64,000 nucleotides of DNA from Polynucleobacter parvulilacunae. GTDB taxonomy: Bacteria > Pseudomonadota > Gammaproteobacteria > Burkholderiales > Burkholderiaceae. Each line of letters starts with the position of its first letter. Position 1 is the stretch's first letter. The position numbers were made by a program, and so were the translations under genes. A model generated the notes under the pieces. It saw nothing but the letters and a program-made list of their open reading frames with translations. It was not told where the DNA came from and did not search any database. The stretch spans positions 1-64,000 of the forward strand of contig NZ_JACVPW010000001.1 in the NCBI RefSeq assembly GCF_018881715.1. Reading direction: 5' to 3'. Shown piece after piece: positions 41,613 through 52,023 of the stretch.

Positions 41613-42854
41613 TTAATTACTAGCAGACACTTTACTGCCCCAGCCCCTGCGACGCTCGTAAATGACAAATAGCACTCCCCATACCACTATGGCGGCATAA
41701 GCCCATACCCATGCCACTCGTGAAGTTTGGGAACCTGAGATGTCCAAGACAAAACCAAAAATAGCTGGGCCCAATAATCCTCCACCAAACCCCATTAATG
41801 AGTGCAAGCCCATCGCTGCACCTTTGATATTTTCTTGCGCGCTTATCACCAAGCCTGCAGTGAGCGTTGAAGAATCTGCCATGATGAATATGGCATGTCC
41901 GATAGCTAGAGCAACAATCAGCCACCAAGAGTGGCCTGTTGAGCAAGCAAATGCAACACCTAAAACCGCGCTTGCCAACATCACAATACACACCCATTTT
42001 TGACGCCCAATTCTTAAAGCAATTTCATTACCCAAAATTGAAGAAGGTACGCCAAAGAAATTAATCACCCCAGCTAAAGTCGTAGCTGTTAGCAAAAAAT
42101 CTTCGCCGGAAGCAACTGCGCAAAAACCAAAGAAAGCAACAATCCAGCTTCTGGAGGCAAAGAGCTCTAGTGTGTGAGCGGTATATCCAAAAATAAATCC
42201 CGCGGCATTTTTGTCCTGCAAAACCAATTTCCACTTACCCACCGGGAAGATGTCATGCAGGCGAATATTGATTGGCCCCTTCCACTTCTCATGCCGTAAA
42301 GCCGGGATCAATAGCAAGACAATCAGAAATGCACAAAATGGCCCTAAGGCAATCAGACCAAATACATGCCGCCATCCAAACGCATTCAAAATCCAGCCAG
42401 AGCATAAGTAAGAAAAGCCCGTGCCGATGCCGAAAAAAGCGGTATAGAACGCAATGTGTCTTGTTAACTCACCAGACCGAATGCGATCAGACAAAATTTT
42501 GAGCCCAGGCATATAAGTCCCAGCAAGGCCAGCACCATTTAAAGCCATAAAGAAGAGCGCCGTCCAAAAGTTATAAGCCAATAAGCTCATACCCAAAAGA
42601 CCACATGTAGCAGTGAGGCCACCTATTAAATAGACTTTACGAGCATCAACTCGGTCAGTTAATGCAGTAGCTAAAGGCACAGCAAGCATGTAACCAAAGA
42701 AAAATGCGCTGGCGATCAAACCCGATTGCAAATTACTCAAATGCCACTCTTCTTGCAACGTAGTTAAGACAACTGCGTAACAAGCAAAGCCCAATAAAGC
42801 ACAGGTTTGTGCCATGAGCATGAGAGGGGTGTAGCCAACAGTACGAAAGCGCAT
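41613..42854 (-). CDS. MFS transporter (nitrate/cyanate/unknown substrate type)
   Basis: The 413-residue protein has 12 hydrophobic segments. The motif between helices 2 and 3 is AVPLATALTDRVDARKVYLIGG, and the N-terminal half has GAGLAGTYMPGLKILSDRI. The substrate cannot be read from the sequence. Its last codon directly adjoins the ATG of ccoI, so it may be the first gene of the ccoI-ccoS transcript. A link to copper or oxidase assembly is possible by position only, for example as a CcoA-like copper importer. CcoA proteins are MFS members with Met and His pairs, which I have not confirmed here. Confidence 0.8.
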   Translation of the reverse strand: MRFRTVGYTPLMLMAQTCALLGFACYAVVLTTLQEEWHLSNLQSGLIASAFFFGYMLAVPLATALTDRVDARKVYLIGGLTATCGLLGMSLLAYNFWTALFFMALNGAGLAGTYMPGLKILSDRIRSGELTRHIAFYTAFFGIGTGFSYLCSGWILNAFGWRHVFGLIALGPFCAFLIVLLLIPALRHEKWKGPINIRLHDIFPVGKWKLVLQDKNAAGFIFGYTAHTLELFASRSWIVAFFGFCAVASGEDFLLTATTLAGVINFFGVPSSILGNEIALRIGRQKWVCIVMLASAVLGVAFACSTGHSWWLIVALAIGHAIFIMADSSTLTAGLVISAQENIKGAAMGLHSLMGFGGGLLGPAIFGFVLDISGSQTSRVAWVWAYAAIVVWGVLFVIYERRRGWGSKVSASN

Positions 42855-42939
42855 AAGTAGTCAGTAGAAACGTGAATCCATTCTACTCGCCCAAAGGTGG
42901 TCAGACCCGCTACACTAATAGAAAAAAGACGGAGACACC

Positions 42940-43923
42940 ATGAAAAGCAATTCTTTGGCAGTTCACTTATTGCAGATCGGGGCTAGCCTATTCCTTGGCT
43001 TTGCAAGCCCCCTAGTTATTGCCGATAACTATCCCTCTAAACCCATCAAAGCAATTGTTCCCTTTGCCCCCGGAAGTACAACCGATCAAATTGGACGTGC
43101 TTTTGCAGCCAAAATGTCAGAGTCCTTGGGCCAACCCGTTGTTATCGAAAATCGCCCCGGAGCAAACGGCCTCATTGGCGCAGATTTTGTAGCTAAGGCC
43201 CCCGCAGATGGATACACGATTTTAATTGGCACAAACAGCACTAACGCTGCTCTAAAAAGCTTGGTCAAAAATTTGCCTTATAACCAAGATACCGCTTTTA
43301 CGCCGATTGGATTTTTTGGTTCAGCTCCATTAATCGTTGCTATTAATAATGATGTACCCGCCAAATCTCTGAATGGATTTGTATCTCTGGCAAAAGCCAA
43401 TCCAGGAAAAATGACGTTTGCTTATGCGAGTACGTCGCAACGCGTTTCTTCTGAAATGTTGGCAAGCTTTGCTGACATCAAAATGATTGGCGTTTCATAC
43501 AAGAGCGGACCCAATGCGATGACAGATTTGATTGGCGGACAAGTCAATATGTTTACGTCAGACTTTGGCGTTTCATTACCGCAGGTGCAGGCCGGTAAGA
43601 TTCGCGGCCTTGCCGTCACTTCATTGAAGCGCTCACCGGTTATTCCAGAATTGCCTACCGTGAATGAAGCTTTAGGCATCAAAGGCTACGAACTGATTGC
43701 CTTCTTTGCGGCGTTTGGACCTGCAGGCATGCCCAAAGATGCCATTCTTAAACTGAATCAAGCCATTAACAATGCTGCTAAATCAAAAGATTTGGTTGAA
43801 AGACTCTCTGCAAATGGTTTTGAAACTCAACCGGGAACGCCTGAGGCTCTTGGTCAAAAAATCAAACTAGAAACTGCTAAGTGGGCAAAAGCCATTAAAG
43901 AAGCGGGGATGGAGCCAGAATAA
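42940..43923 (+). CDS. Bug-family (TctC) periplasmic substrate-binding protein
   Basis: The 327-residue precursor has a signal peptide (to about VIADN) and Bug segments YPSKPIKAIVPFAPGSTTDQIGRAFAAKM, VIENRPGANGLIGADFVAKAPADGYTILIGTN and GVSYKSGPNAMTDLIGGQVNMFTSD. It is divergent from the MFS gene and convergent with the 2OG-Fe dioxygenase. No membrane subunits are nearby. The ligand is unknown. Confidence 0.9.
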   Translation: MKSNSLAVHLLQIGASLFLGFASPLVIADNYPSKPIKAIVPFAPGSTTDQIGRAFAAKMSESLGQPVVIENRPGANGLIGADFVAKAPADGYTILIGTNSTNAALKSLVKNLPYNQDTAFTPIGFFGSAPLIVAINNDVPAKSLNGFVSLAKANPGKMTFAYASTSQRVSSEMLASFADIKMIGVSYKSGPNAMTDLIGGQVNMFTSDFGVSLPQVQAGKIRGLAVTSLKRSPVIPELPTVNEALGIKGYELIAFFAAFGPAGMPKDAILKLNQAINNAAKSKDLVERLSANGFETQPGTPEALGQKIKLETAKWAKAIKEAGMEPE

Positions 43924-43933
43924 TTCAGCCGAC

Positions 43934-44689
43934 TTATTGCTGACTAATGTTGGGAGAATCTTGGAAACCACTAGAGCGGTAAGTGAGAACTAAAGTATCG
44001 CGATAGCCATACTTTGCCAAAGGTTGAATCGGCGTAGATTCATGAATCATGCGCTGATCATTCATCAGCAATAGTGACCAAGGTTGCGTAAGGGTAAAGC
44101 GCAGACCTGCAGAACCAGAAGCATCAAAAATTCTGGTCTCGCCACCCTTAATACCAGATCGATCCAATAAGAAGACTGCCACAAAATCAACGCCATCTCG
44201 ATGAGCGCCTTCAGGTGTGGGTCGTCCGATACCGTCAGTAGTATCTATCCGAAATTGATGGGCTTCCACAAACCAAGTATTGACAGGTTTAAGTCCATTC
44301 AAAATATGGGCAAGTCCAAGTAAGACAGATTGCCAGGCTGGATTGCTTAATAGCTCACCCTGAATAGGTTCAAACCAACGTTCAATACCACCATGCAGTG
44401 CGTTGTAATCCAGTGACTGCCAGTGGGCACGATGGGGAACCAAAGAAAGATCGTCGCCCTTGATCTGATAACTGGCATGACGACGGAAACGATAGCGACC
44501 GCCGTCCTTTAAATAAGGGTCACGCGGTAAATTACCCCAGAACTGATTGAGGTCCTGAAGGCTAGATAGCGCAACATGACTAAATTCTGCAACGGTTTCA
44601 GCAGAGACTACCGCATAACCATCATTACGCAAAGCCTCATCAATCTGCTTTAGGGGAGTCAGTGGAGGCGCAAGGCCGACAGTTGTCAT
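43934..44689 (-). CDS. 2OG-Fe(II) dioxygenase family protein (IDO-like, PF10014 type)
   Basis: The 251-residue protein resembles the 2OG-Fe dioxygenase family that contains Bacillus L-isoleucine 4-hydroxylase. The iron facial triad is seen in TPEGAHRDGVDFVAVFLLDR (H-x-D) and in the distal QRMIHESTPIQPL (His), and a basic residue for 2-oxoglutarate in YGYRDTLVLTYR. The N-terminal part includes YRFRRHASYQI, also typical. It probably hydroxylates a free amino acid or a similar small acid. It lies between two Bug genes, one convergent and one 58 bases downstream on the same strand. Confidence 0.78.
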   Translation of the reverse strand: MTTVGLAPPLTPLKQIDEALRNDGYAVVSAETVAEFSHVALSSLQDLNQFWGNLPRDPYLKDGGRYRFRRHASYQIKGDDLSLVPHRAHWQSLDYNALHGGIERWFEPIQGELLSNPAWQSVLLGLAHILNGLKPVNTWFVEAHQFRIDTTDGIGRPTPEGAHRDGVDFVAVFLLDRSGIKGGETRIFDASGSAGLRFTLTQPWSLLLMNDQRMIHESTPIQPLAKYGYRDTLVLTYRSSGFQDSPNISQQ

Positions 44690-44747
44690 GAGTCTATTTT
44701 AGGCGATACCGCAGAACTTGGCTTACTCGTTGGTGTACTCGACCGAG

Positions 44748-45713
44748 TTAATCCAGCTGAGCACCAGACGCCTTCACAATCTTTGCCCACTTTGCTAGCT
44801 CATCTTTTAATAAAGAACCTAATTTATTTGTTGGTACCGGAGCAAGATCCAAACCTTGTGCAATTAACTTGTCTCGCACGTCCGCTTTAGACATGGTCTT
44901 ATCCATAGCCGTCTGAACCTTCTTCACAACTTCTGCATTGACACCAATGGGGGCAAAGATCGCTACCCAGACTTCACCCACACAATCAGGATAAGTTTCT
45001 GCAATAGTTGGAATTTCTGGGGCAGCGCTAGATCTCTTTGCAGAGCTAATGGCGATAGCCTGTAACTTTCCTGCCTTAATGTAATTCAGCGCCGATGGCA
45101 AGCTGGCAAATGCCAAAGGCACTTGACCACCCAAGACATCATTGATCGCCGGAGCTACGCCCTTATAGGGAATATGCTGCATATCAATGCCGGCACTAGC
45201 GTTTAGCATCGCGCCTAGTAAGTGACTGATAGTGCCATTACCAGCCGATGCATAAGACAGCTCACCTGGCTTCTTCTTGGCCGCTGCCACAACATCTGCG
45301 AGTGTTTTGTATGGTGAACCCGGCGGAGAAACGAATACATAAGGTGTGGCGCCAATGTAATACAAAGGCACAAAATCATTCACCGGATCAAAGCCAGGAT
45401 TTTTATACAGAGAAGGATTAATCGCTTGCGCACTATTAATCGTCAGCAATAAGGTGTACCCATCCTTTGATGAACGGGCAACGCTTTGTGTACCAATATT
45501 ACCGCCAGCTCCAGGCCTATTTTCCACCACAACGGAGGCGCCAATAGACTCGCCAAATGCAGGCGCAATGAGACGCCCAACAATGTCATTCGTGCCGCCT
45601 GCCGCTTGTGGAACCACTAGGGATATTGGCTTATTTGGATATGCTTGCGCCTGAACCCCGGCAGATAACATCAGACCCAAAGCTAGCAAGAGATGGTGCA
45701 TATGCCTGCTCAT
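44748..45713 (-). CDS. Bug-family (TctC) periplasmic substrate-binding protein
   Basis: The 321-residue precursor has a signal peptide (cleavage near VQAQA) and Bug regions YPNKPISLVVPQAAGGTNDIVGRLIAPAF, VVENRPGAGGNIGTQSVARSSKDGYTLLLTINSAQAINPSLYKNPGFDP and HIPYKGVAPAINDVLGGQVPLAF. It lies 12 bases after the TAXI-like gene on the same strand, so the two binding proteins may be in one transcript, which is unusual because they belong to different transporter classes. Confidence 0.9.
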   Translation of the reverse strand: MSRHMHHLLLALGLMLSAGVQAQAYPNKPISLVVPQAAGGTNDIVGRLIAPAFGESIGASVVVENRPGAGGNIGTQSVARSSKDGYTLLLTINSAQAINPSLYKNPGFDPVNDFVPLYYIGATPYVFVSPPGSPYKTLADVVAAAKKKPGELSYASAGNGTISHLLGAMLNASAGIDMQHIPYKGVAPAINDVLGGQVPLAFASLPSALNYIKAGKLQAIAISSAKRSSAAPEIPTIAETYPDCVGEVWVAIFAPIGVNAEVVKKVQTAMDKTMSKADVRDKLIAQGLDLAPVPTNKLGSLLKDELAKWAKIVKASGAQLD

Positions 45714-45725
45714 ATATTGACCTTT

Positions 45726-47051
45726 TTAGCGAACCAGATTTAAACGGTGACGAACTTCGCCCACATGTCCCTTGAGGTCATATAGCTCCTTAGCATCCAA
45801 CATGGATACCTTAATGTTTCCAACTCGTCTTTCAATATCCTCAAGGTCTTTGAAGTTTCTCTCTTTTAGAGCGGGGTTTTGAGCATTTCTCTCGATCACT
45901 TTGAGCTCCTCATAAACCTGCGCCAACTTTAGCCGTAAGAAGAAATTCTTAGCCGATGGAATGTAGGTAAACAATGGGATCAAAATTACCAACAAAGGAA
46001 TCACAATCTTCACAAAACGTCCCGCCCAAACTGCAGTCCAGAATGGTAGGTGGCGATGTAAGAAGGAAGGACCATCTTTTAAATAGATTTCAGCATCAAC
46101 ATGCAAAGGAAAATCTAAGCCAGAACTAGAGGGAAACTCACCTACTTTTTGCAAGCGGGAATAAGATTTCAAGATATCGTACGAAGCACCGAGCAAGAGT
46201 GAGACCAATGCTGGACTTACATCGTCATGAGCTACCAAAGTAGCAGTAGCAGCCATTACTTGAATATCCTGACGTGGCTGATCATGTTGAATACTTAATA
46301 GACCCCTAGGTACGGTGACCTTAGATAAATAAGTCAGGTTTCGAGTGTATGCATCTGCCTGGCCAAAATCCATCAATCGAATGCCGGGAATAGAGTAAAA
46401 CTTTCTCAAAATAGGCGCCTCTGCGGCCGCAACAATAAATACCGCATCTAATTCACCATTACTTAACTTTGCTATGGCTTCATCAGGCTTTAACTTCTCC
46501 GCGCCAATCTCTTTGTCCGTAATGCCGCTAGTCTGCAATAAATTCTGAGCCAGAACTAATGTACCGCTCCCTTCATTACCAATAGATACACGTTTACCTT
46601 TTAACTGACTCAGTATCGTGAGTTGGCCAGCATTATTTTTGAAAGCACCATCTCGATACCAGACCCAAATCGGCTCATAAAACATTCCCGCTATTGATAC
46701 CAAATTTGGGTATTCGTCAACATTAGCAACCCCACCCTGCACCATTGCAAAACCTACCCCAGATTGAGGATCATTCAAAAGCTTCAAGTTATCCAAAGTT
46801 CCACCGGTAGAACGCACCTGAAGATCCACGCCATCCTTAGATACCTCCGCCTTTAACCGCTCTCCGAACTGGTAGTAAAGCCCGGTAGGAAAACCTGTGG
46901 CCATTTCTATTGACTTTGGAGGGGGTGGAACCAAAATCCATAGAACACCAAAGAGGATAGTTAACACGGCGAAAAAGGCCACAACCAAAGCAATGGGATT
47001 GTAAATTTGTTTTTTGATGAAGTTCATGAAAGTCTCTATTGTTTTTTGCAT
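45726..47051 (-). CDS. Membrane-anchored TAXI-family solute-binding protein
   Basis: The 441-residue protein has an N-terminal anchor ([24 protein letters not shown]), a TAXI domain (about 48-300; [69 protein letters not shown]), a second helix ([19 protein letters not shown]) and a C-terminal tail with strong coiled-coil character ([15 protein letters not shown]...[16 protein letters not shown]). No TRAP permease lies beside it. Holding the binding domain between two membrane helices with a cytosolic helical tail suggests signalling or a tethered receptor, not free ligand delivery. The start at ATG 47051 has a reasonable charge pattern. Confidence 0.82.
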   Translation of the reverse strand: MQKTIETFMNFIKKQIYNPIALVVAFFAVLTILFGVLWILVPPPPKSIEMATGFPTGLYYQFGERLKAEVSKDGVDLQVRSTGGTLDNLKLLNDPQSGVGFAMVQGGVANVDEYPNLVSIAGMFYEPIWVWYRDGAFKNNAGQLTILSQLKGKRVSIGNEGSGTLVLAQNLLQTSGITDKEIGAEKLKPDEAIAKLSNGELDAVFIVAAAEAPILRKFYSIPGIRLMDFGQADAYTRNLTYLSKVTVPRGLLSIQHDQPRQDIQVMAATATLVAHDDVSPALVSLLLGASYDILKSYSRLQKVGEFPSSSGLDFPLHVDAEIYLKDGPSFLHRHLPFWTAVWAGRFVKIVIPLLVILIPLFTYIPSAKNFFLRLKLAQVYEELKVIERNAQNPALKERNFKDLEDIERRVGNIKVSMLDAKELYDLKGHVGEVRHRLNLVR

Positions 47052-47141
47052 TATGCCCCGAGCATAGCGTTTGGAAAAGGTTTCAAAACCAGACGTCTAA
47101 ATCGAGATAAGATGGGGCTTTTAGATGCCTCAAAGGTCATT

Positions 47142-47903
47142 ATGAATTCAACAAAAACCAAGGTAGCCCTAGTCACCGGCGCAGGAACCGGCATTGGCAA
47201 AGCTGCAGCTAAAGCCCTTCTTAAAGGTGGCTATCAAGTTGTCCTAACGGGTCGTAGCTTAGATAAGCTAGAAAAGGCCATTGCTGACATTGGTGGCACT
47301 AAAAATAACTGTCTTGCGGTAACTTGCGATGTAGGTAAACCTGATGAGGTAAAGAAGCTATTTGCAGCACTGAAGACTCAATTTGGTCGGATTGATGTGC
47401 TATTCAATAATGCTGGAATGGGCGCCCCCGCCATTCCGATGGAAGACCTCAGCTACGAACAATGGATGAATGTCGTCAATGCCAATCTCTGTGGCGCATT
47501 CTTATGCTCACAAGAAGCCATTCGTATGATGAAAGCGCAATCCCCGCAAGGCGGCAGAATTATTAATAATGGCTCAATTTCTGCACATGCTCCAAGACCA
47601 ATGTCGGCGCCCTATACCGCTACAAAGCATGCTATCAGCGGCCTGACCAAGACGATTGCATTAGATGGTCGTCCTTTTAACATTGCCTGCGGTCAAATCG
47701 ATATTGGCAATGCGGCTACAGAAATGACTGAACGAATGGCCGCTGGAATCATGCAAGCCGATCAATCGATCAAAGTAGAGCCACGCATGGATGTTGATCA
47801 TGTAGGAGAGGCCGTACTGCATATGGCGCAGCTCCCACTGGAAAGCAATATTCTCTCGATGACGATTATGGCAACGAATATGCCATTTGTGGGTAGAGGC
47901 TAA
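47142..47903 (+). CDS. Short-chain dehydrogenase/reductase (SDR)
   Basis: The 253-residue classical SDR has TGxxxGIG in [19 protein letters not shown] in [12 protein letters not shown], catalytic Ser in [26 protein letters not shown] with YxxxK, and a C-terminal region ending MPFVGRG. I place the start at ATG 47142 with AAAGG just upstream. The track version (47007) overlaps the divergent TAXI gene. The substrate is unknown. It is convergent with ccmI, only four bases apart at the stops. Confidence 0.87.
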   Translation: MNSTKTKVALVTGAGTGIGKAAAKALLKGGYQVVLTGRSLDKLEKAIADIGGTKNNCLAVTCDVGKPDEVKKLFAALKTQFGRIDVLFNNAGMGAPAIPMEDLSYEQWMNVVNANLCGAFLCSQEAIRMMKAQSPQGGRIINNGSISAHAPRPMSAPYTATKHAISGLTKTIALDGRPFNIACGQIDIGNAATEMTERMAAGIMQADQSIKVEPRMDVDHVGEAVLHMAQLPLESNILSMTIMATNMPFVGRG

Positions 47904-47907
47904 AACC

Positions 47908-49113
47908 TTACTGATGCACCAGATTTACCAAAAGTCGAACATCTTTAGCGCCAACCTTAATGGTTTGCGCGGAAGAGATTAAATCTCCGGCTTCTGGCTT
48001 GGCCATGCCAGTCTTAGAGATCCGCACTTCGACACTGACCTCAGTTAATTGCGAGAGCGGCACACTTGGATTCATAGCCAAGGAATCATTCAGAGTAAAA
48101 CTCATCGGAAAATCACTTACAGGCACTTTCAAGACCGCTACCGGCATACGCTCCCCAGGCTTGCGAGCAATCACCATCACAATGTCGCCGGGCTTTATTT
48201 TGGAATTCAGCTCGGCAGATAACGCAATCTTGCCGCTGATGTCTTTTCCAGAGGAAGCGATAGGAGTTGGAGTGGCTGCAGCCAAACCACCTTTAGAACG
48301 CGCCTCAGCAATCGATCCCTGAATAGCTCGCGCCTCATCGGTATCCGGTGGTATTTGTTTTGCTAGCTTTTCCCAAGTTTGAACTGCTGCCTTGTAATTA
48401 TTTGCGTTATAAGAAGCAGTTCCAGATAGCCACAGCGCCATCAAGTTGTCAGGGTCTAGCTTTAAGGCTTGATTAATTAATTGCAGGGGCTTGCCAACAA
48501 AACTGCCATTTGCGTTTGTAGCCAAGACATCCGCGTAATCTGCTAATAACTGTGGATCAGAGTCAATAAAGTTGCCGGCGCGGGCATACGCCTTAGCAGC
48601 ATCTTCATTGCGACCCAAGATACGATAAGAGCGCGCGAGCATCGCCCAACCTTTTAAGTTGCTCGGATCTTTTTCCATTTTGATGGCAAATTCCGCCACC
48701 ATTTTTTCGACGCCCTCTTGCGTCACCGGCTTCTCAGAGCTTCTTTGGGCGATACGAACTACATCACCCAAAGAAAAATATAGTGCCGAGGAAAGCAAAA
48801 CGATGAAGATGCAAAGTCCGATTGCTGTTTTCTTTGTCGAACCTGCGACTTCTTGGTCATCCTCTTCAATCGTGTCTTGGAAAAGACGTTGACGCATTTC
48901 TGCATGAGAAATCTCATAATCAGTAGATGAAATAATGCCAGCTGTATGCTCAGCCTCCAATTTATCTAACTCTTCTCGGTAAATGACGGCATTCATCTGG
49001 CGACGCGATGTAGATTTACCCTTCGCCGGAAAAATAAAAGGACGTAGCAGCAATACTAAGACCAATACCAAGAGCAAGAAAGCAGGAATCAAGAAGCTAG
49101 TCACTAAATTCAT
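47908..49113 (-). CDS. ccmI: Cytochrome c maturation protein CcmI (CycH-like)
   Basis: The 401-residue protein has two N-terminal helices (LVTSFLIPAFLLLVLVLVLLLRPFIF and GLCIFIVLLSSALYFSLG) with a cytosolic loop between them (LDKLEAEHTAGIISSTDYEISHAEMRQRLFQ). Periplasmic TPR repeats follow (GWAMLARSYRILGRNEDAAKAYARAG and next units), then a beta-rich C-terminal domain. CcmI holds apocytochrome c for heme attachment by CcmF/H. It is the last gene of the ccm operon and overlaps ccmH by four bases. Confidence 0.92.
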   Translation of the reverse strand: MNLVTSFLIPAFLLLVLVLVLLLRPFIFPAKGKSTSRRQMNAVIYREELDKLEAEHTAGIISSTDYEISHAEMRQRLFQDTIEEDDQEVAGSTKKTAIGLCIFIVLLSSALYFSLGDVVRIAQRSSEKPVTQEGVEKMVAEFAIKMEKDPSNLKGWAMLARSYRILGRNEDAAKAYARAGNFIDSDPQLLADYADVLATNANGSFVGKPLQLINQALKLDPDNLMALWLSGTASYNANNYKAAVQTWEKLAKQIPPDTDEARAIQGSIAEARSKGGLAAATPTPIASSGKDISGKIALSAELNSKIKPGDIVMVIARKPGERMPVAVLKVPVSDFPMSFTLNDSLAMNPSVPLSQLTEVSVEVRISKTGMAKPEAGDLISSAQTIKVGAKDVRLLVNLVHQ

Positions 49114-49580
49114 CCTTCTTTCTGATTGCTTGAGTTAAGTAATGCATCAATTTTCTGATTATCCGAATCAGTCAAGGTCACACTGGGAACACTATGATTT
49201 CTACGGCGCAAATAAGTTAATAGGCCTGCAATACCAATGCCCAAAATAACAAATGGCCCAATCCAAAGCAACCATGTTACTGGCTTGACTGGCGGACGAT
49301 AGAGCACAAAGTCACCGTAGCGCTCAACCATAAAGTTTCGAATCTGATCATCACTCTTACCCTCTTTAATCAGAATCCGAATTTCACGACGCAAATCATT
49401 TGCTAGATCTGAACGTGAGCCAGCTAAAGATTCGTTTTGACATACCAAGCAACGCATTTCTTCAGAAATACTAATCAGGCGCTGTTCTGTTACGGGATCA
49501 TCTGCCAAAGGAGCGGCCTCATTGGCAAAGGCGCCGCCAAGACTCAAAACACAAATAGTAGTTAAGAAAAGCTTTCTCAT
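49110..49580 (-). CDS. ccmH: Cytochrome c maturation protein CcmH
   Basis: The 156-residue protein has a signal peptide, the redox motif EEMRCLVCQNESLAGSRSDLANDLRREIR (CLVC), VERYGDFVLYRPPVK, and one C-terminal membrane helix (LLWIGPFVILGIGIAGLLTYL). It reduces the apocytochrome CXXCH cysteines together with CcmG. Overlaps of four bases link it to ccmG upstream and ccmI downstream. This is the short CcmH form, and the TPR part is the separate CcmI. Confidence 0.94.
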   Translation of the reverse strand: MRKLFLTTICVLSLGGAFANEAAPLADDPVTEQRLISISEEMRCLVCQNESLAGSRSDLANDLRREIRILIKEGKSDDQIRNFMVERYGDFVLYRPPVKPVTWLLWIGPFVILGIGIAGLLTYLRRRNHSVPSVTLTDSDNQKIDALLNSSNQKEG

Positions 49581-50107
49581 GATTTCTTCAGATCGCTCAA
49601 CATGGGATAAATTTTTTGATTCAATAAATCCATGGTTAGAGGACCAATATGCTTAAAGCGTATTACTCCTGCCTTATCAATAATGTAGGTCTCCGGCACA
49701 CCATAGACACCATAGTCGATACCTACTCGGCCATTGCCATCAAAAGCAGACAACATATAAGGATTGCCTTGTTTAGCCAACATCGCCAGTGCATCTTCAC
49801 GCTTATCTTTGTAGTCCAAACCAATCACTGGTGCCATTTGAGATTTAGCAAGCTCAACCAATACAGGATGCTCTTCACGGCATGCTACACACCAGGATGC
49901 CCAAACATTCAGAATCCATACCTGGCCCTTCATGCTTGCTGGTGAAAATGTTTTACCAGCTTCAGCCAATTGAGGAACTTCAAATGATGGTGCTGCTTTG
50001 TTAATCAATGGAGAAGGCACTTCATGCGGATCACGATTTAATCCGATAGCCAAGAAGACTACTAAGCCAATAAACAATGCCAGTGGAATTAAAAATTTGG
50101 CTTTCAT
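49577..50107 (-). CDS. ccmG: Thiol:disulfide interchange protein CcmG/DsbE
   Basis: The 176-residue thioredoxin-like protein has an N-terminal membrane anchor and the active site VWASWCVACREEHPVL. DsbE-type GVYGVPETYIIDKAGVIRFKHIGPLT includes the cis-proline. It keeps apocytochrome cysteines reduced in the periplasm. It overlaps ccmF and ccmH by four bases each. Confidence 0.93.
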   Translation of the reverse strand: MKAKFLIPLALFIGLVVFLAIGLNRDPHEVPSPLINKAAPSFEVPQLAEAGKTFSPASMKGQVWILNVWASWCVACREEHPVLVELAKSQMAPVIGLDYKDKREDALAMLAKQGNPYMLSAFDGNGRVGIDYGVYGVPETYIIDKAGVIRFKHIGPLTMDLLNQKIYPMLSDLKKS

Positions 50108-52023
50108 GAGAATTTGCTCTTCAACTTCAAGCGATAACGCTTATCTGACATGGCCAATACGCCGCCTAAAGCCATTAACAAGCAACCACCCCAAATCCAA
50201 TCAACAAAAGGCTTGTAGTAAACACGTACAGCCCATGATTGGTCGCCCAATTCTTCGCCCAGAGAAACATAAATATCTCGTGTTAGGCCCGCATCAATCG
50301 CTGCCTCAGTCATGGGCATTGTTGATGAGAAGTAACTTCTCTTCTCGGGATAAAGGCTAATCTGATTGCTGCCATTTTTTGATAACAGGAATGTCCCGCG
50401 CATGGCTTGGTAGTTCGGGCCACGAGCAGCACTTACACCCTGCAGCTGAATTTGATAACCGCCAACACTGACCGTATCGCCCGCTGACATACGAACATCT
50501 TTTTCTTCTTGGTAAGCGCCCACCATCGTGACGCCAATAACAAATACTGCAATACCCAAATGCGCTACCTGCATGCCAATGAAAGAACGTGTTGGTTTGC
50601 CGGCTTTAGCCTGGCGAACGATTTGCATGCAACCAGAAGCGATCACCCAAAAAGCCAGCATGAAACCCATGCCTGCTAACCAGGTAAATTGACCCATAAC
50701 AAGTGGAATGGATACACCCGCAACCATGGCAACTAAGCCGGCAAGCCACAAGCGCTTGATGATGGCGAGTAAATTACTCTGTTTCCAGCTCGCCCATGGC
50801 CCGATCCCCATGAGCACTAATAGAGGAACCATGATGGGAACAAAGACGCTATTGAAGTAAGGGGGGCCTACAGAAATCTTACCTAGGTGAAGCGCATCGA
50901 TTAGCAACGGATAGAGCGTCCCTAACAAAACAGATCCAGCAGAGACAACGAGAAAGACATTGCCAAGCAAAATAAATGTTTCCCTTGAGCTTAAGCTGAA
51001 TTTTCCACCCATTGAACTCTTCGGTGCGCGCCATGCGTAAAGCAAGAGTGATGAACCAACCACCAGTGATAAGAAGATCAATATAAAAATGCCGCGTCGT
51101 GGGTCAGTTGCAAACGCATGCACTGATGTCAATACACCAGAGCGAACTAAAAAAGTTCCTAGTAATGATAAGGAGAATGCTGTAATCGCCAAAAGCACAG
51201 TCCAACTCTTAAAGCCGCCACGCTTCTCAGTGACTGCTAAAGAATGTAATAAAGCAGTGCCGACTAGCCAGGGAATGAATGAGGCGTTCTCGACAGGGTC
51301 CCAGAACCACCAACCACCCCAACCTAATTCGTAGTAGGCCCACCAAGAACCCAGTGCAATACCCAAAGTCAGGAAGACCCACGCTGCAGTAGTCCAAGGA
51401 CGCGACCAACGCGCCCAAGCAGCATCTAACCTACCAGACAATAGCGAGGCAATAGCAAAAGCGAATGCAACCGAGAAACCAACATAGCCCATGTACAGCA
51501 TCGGAGGATGAAACACCAAGCCTGGATCTTGCAGCAATGGATTTAAGGAACGGCCATCTTGCGCAGCAGGCAATAAACGCTCAAATGGATTGGAGGTTGT
51601 TAAAACAAATAACAACAAACCACTAGTAACCAATCCCAATATGCCAATGACTCGCGCAACCATGAAATCATCTAATGCCTTAGAGAGCTGAGCAACCAAA
51701 ATTGTCCAGGTTGCTAGCAAGAAAATCCATAACAAGAGTGAACCTTCGTGCCCACCCCATACAGCACCTAAGCGATAGATCATCGGCAGCTGTGAATTCG
51801 AGTGCTCGGCTACATAGAGCACAGAAAAATCATTGGCGTAAAAACTCCACGCCAATATCCCAAAGGCAATAGCAAGCAATAAGAAAACAGTTTGCGCAGC
51901 AGGCCGCGCCAAGACCAACCAGTCACGGCGACCGTAGTGTGCGCCCAACAAAGGCAATGCCCCTTGAATCAAAGCAATACAAAGTGCCAGAACTAATGCG
52001 TAATGCCCAAACTCAGGAATCAT
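50104..52023 (-). CDS. ccmF: Heme lyase CcmF
   Basis: The 639-residue membrane protein has about 15 helices and the tryptophan-rich heme-binding motif [31 protein letters not shown]. The conserved early histidine region is [12 protein letters not shown], and a long periplasmic loop precedes the last helix. It joins heme from holo-CcmE to the reduced CXXCH motif. Length matches the family. It overlaps its neighbours by four bases on both sides. Confidence 0.95.
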   Translation of the reverse strand: MIPEFGHYALVLALCIALIQGALPLLGAHYGRRDWLVLARPAAQTVFLLLAIAFGILAWSFYANDFSVLYVAEHSNSQLPMIYRLGAVWGGHEGSLLLWIFLLATWTILVAQLSKALDDFMVARVIGILGLVTSGLLLFVLTTSNPFERLLPAAQDGRSLNPLLQDPGLVFHPPMLYMGYVGFSVAFAFAIASLLSGRLDAAWARWSRPWTTAAWVFLTLGIALGSWWAYYELGWGGWWFWDPVENASFIPWLVGTALLHSLAVTEKRGGFKSWTVLLAITAFSLSLLGTFLVRSGVLTSVHAFATDPRRGIFILIFLSLVVGSSLLLYAWRAPKSSMGGKFSLSSRETFILLGNVFLVVSAGSVLLGTLYPLLIDALHLGKISVGPPYFNSVFVPIMVPLLVLMGIGPWASWKQSNLLAIIKRLWLAGLVAMVAGVSIPLVMGQFTWLAGMGFMLAFWVIASGCMQIVRQAKAGKPTRSFIGMQVAHLGIAVFVIGVTMVGAYQEEKDVRMSAGDTVSVGGYQIQLQGVSAARGPNYQAMRGTFLLSKNGSNQISLYPEKRSYFSSTMPMTEAAIDAGLTRDIYVSLGEELGDQSWAVRVYYKPFVDWIWGGCLLMALGGVLAMSDKRYRLKLKSKFS

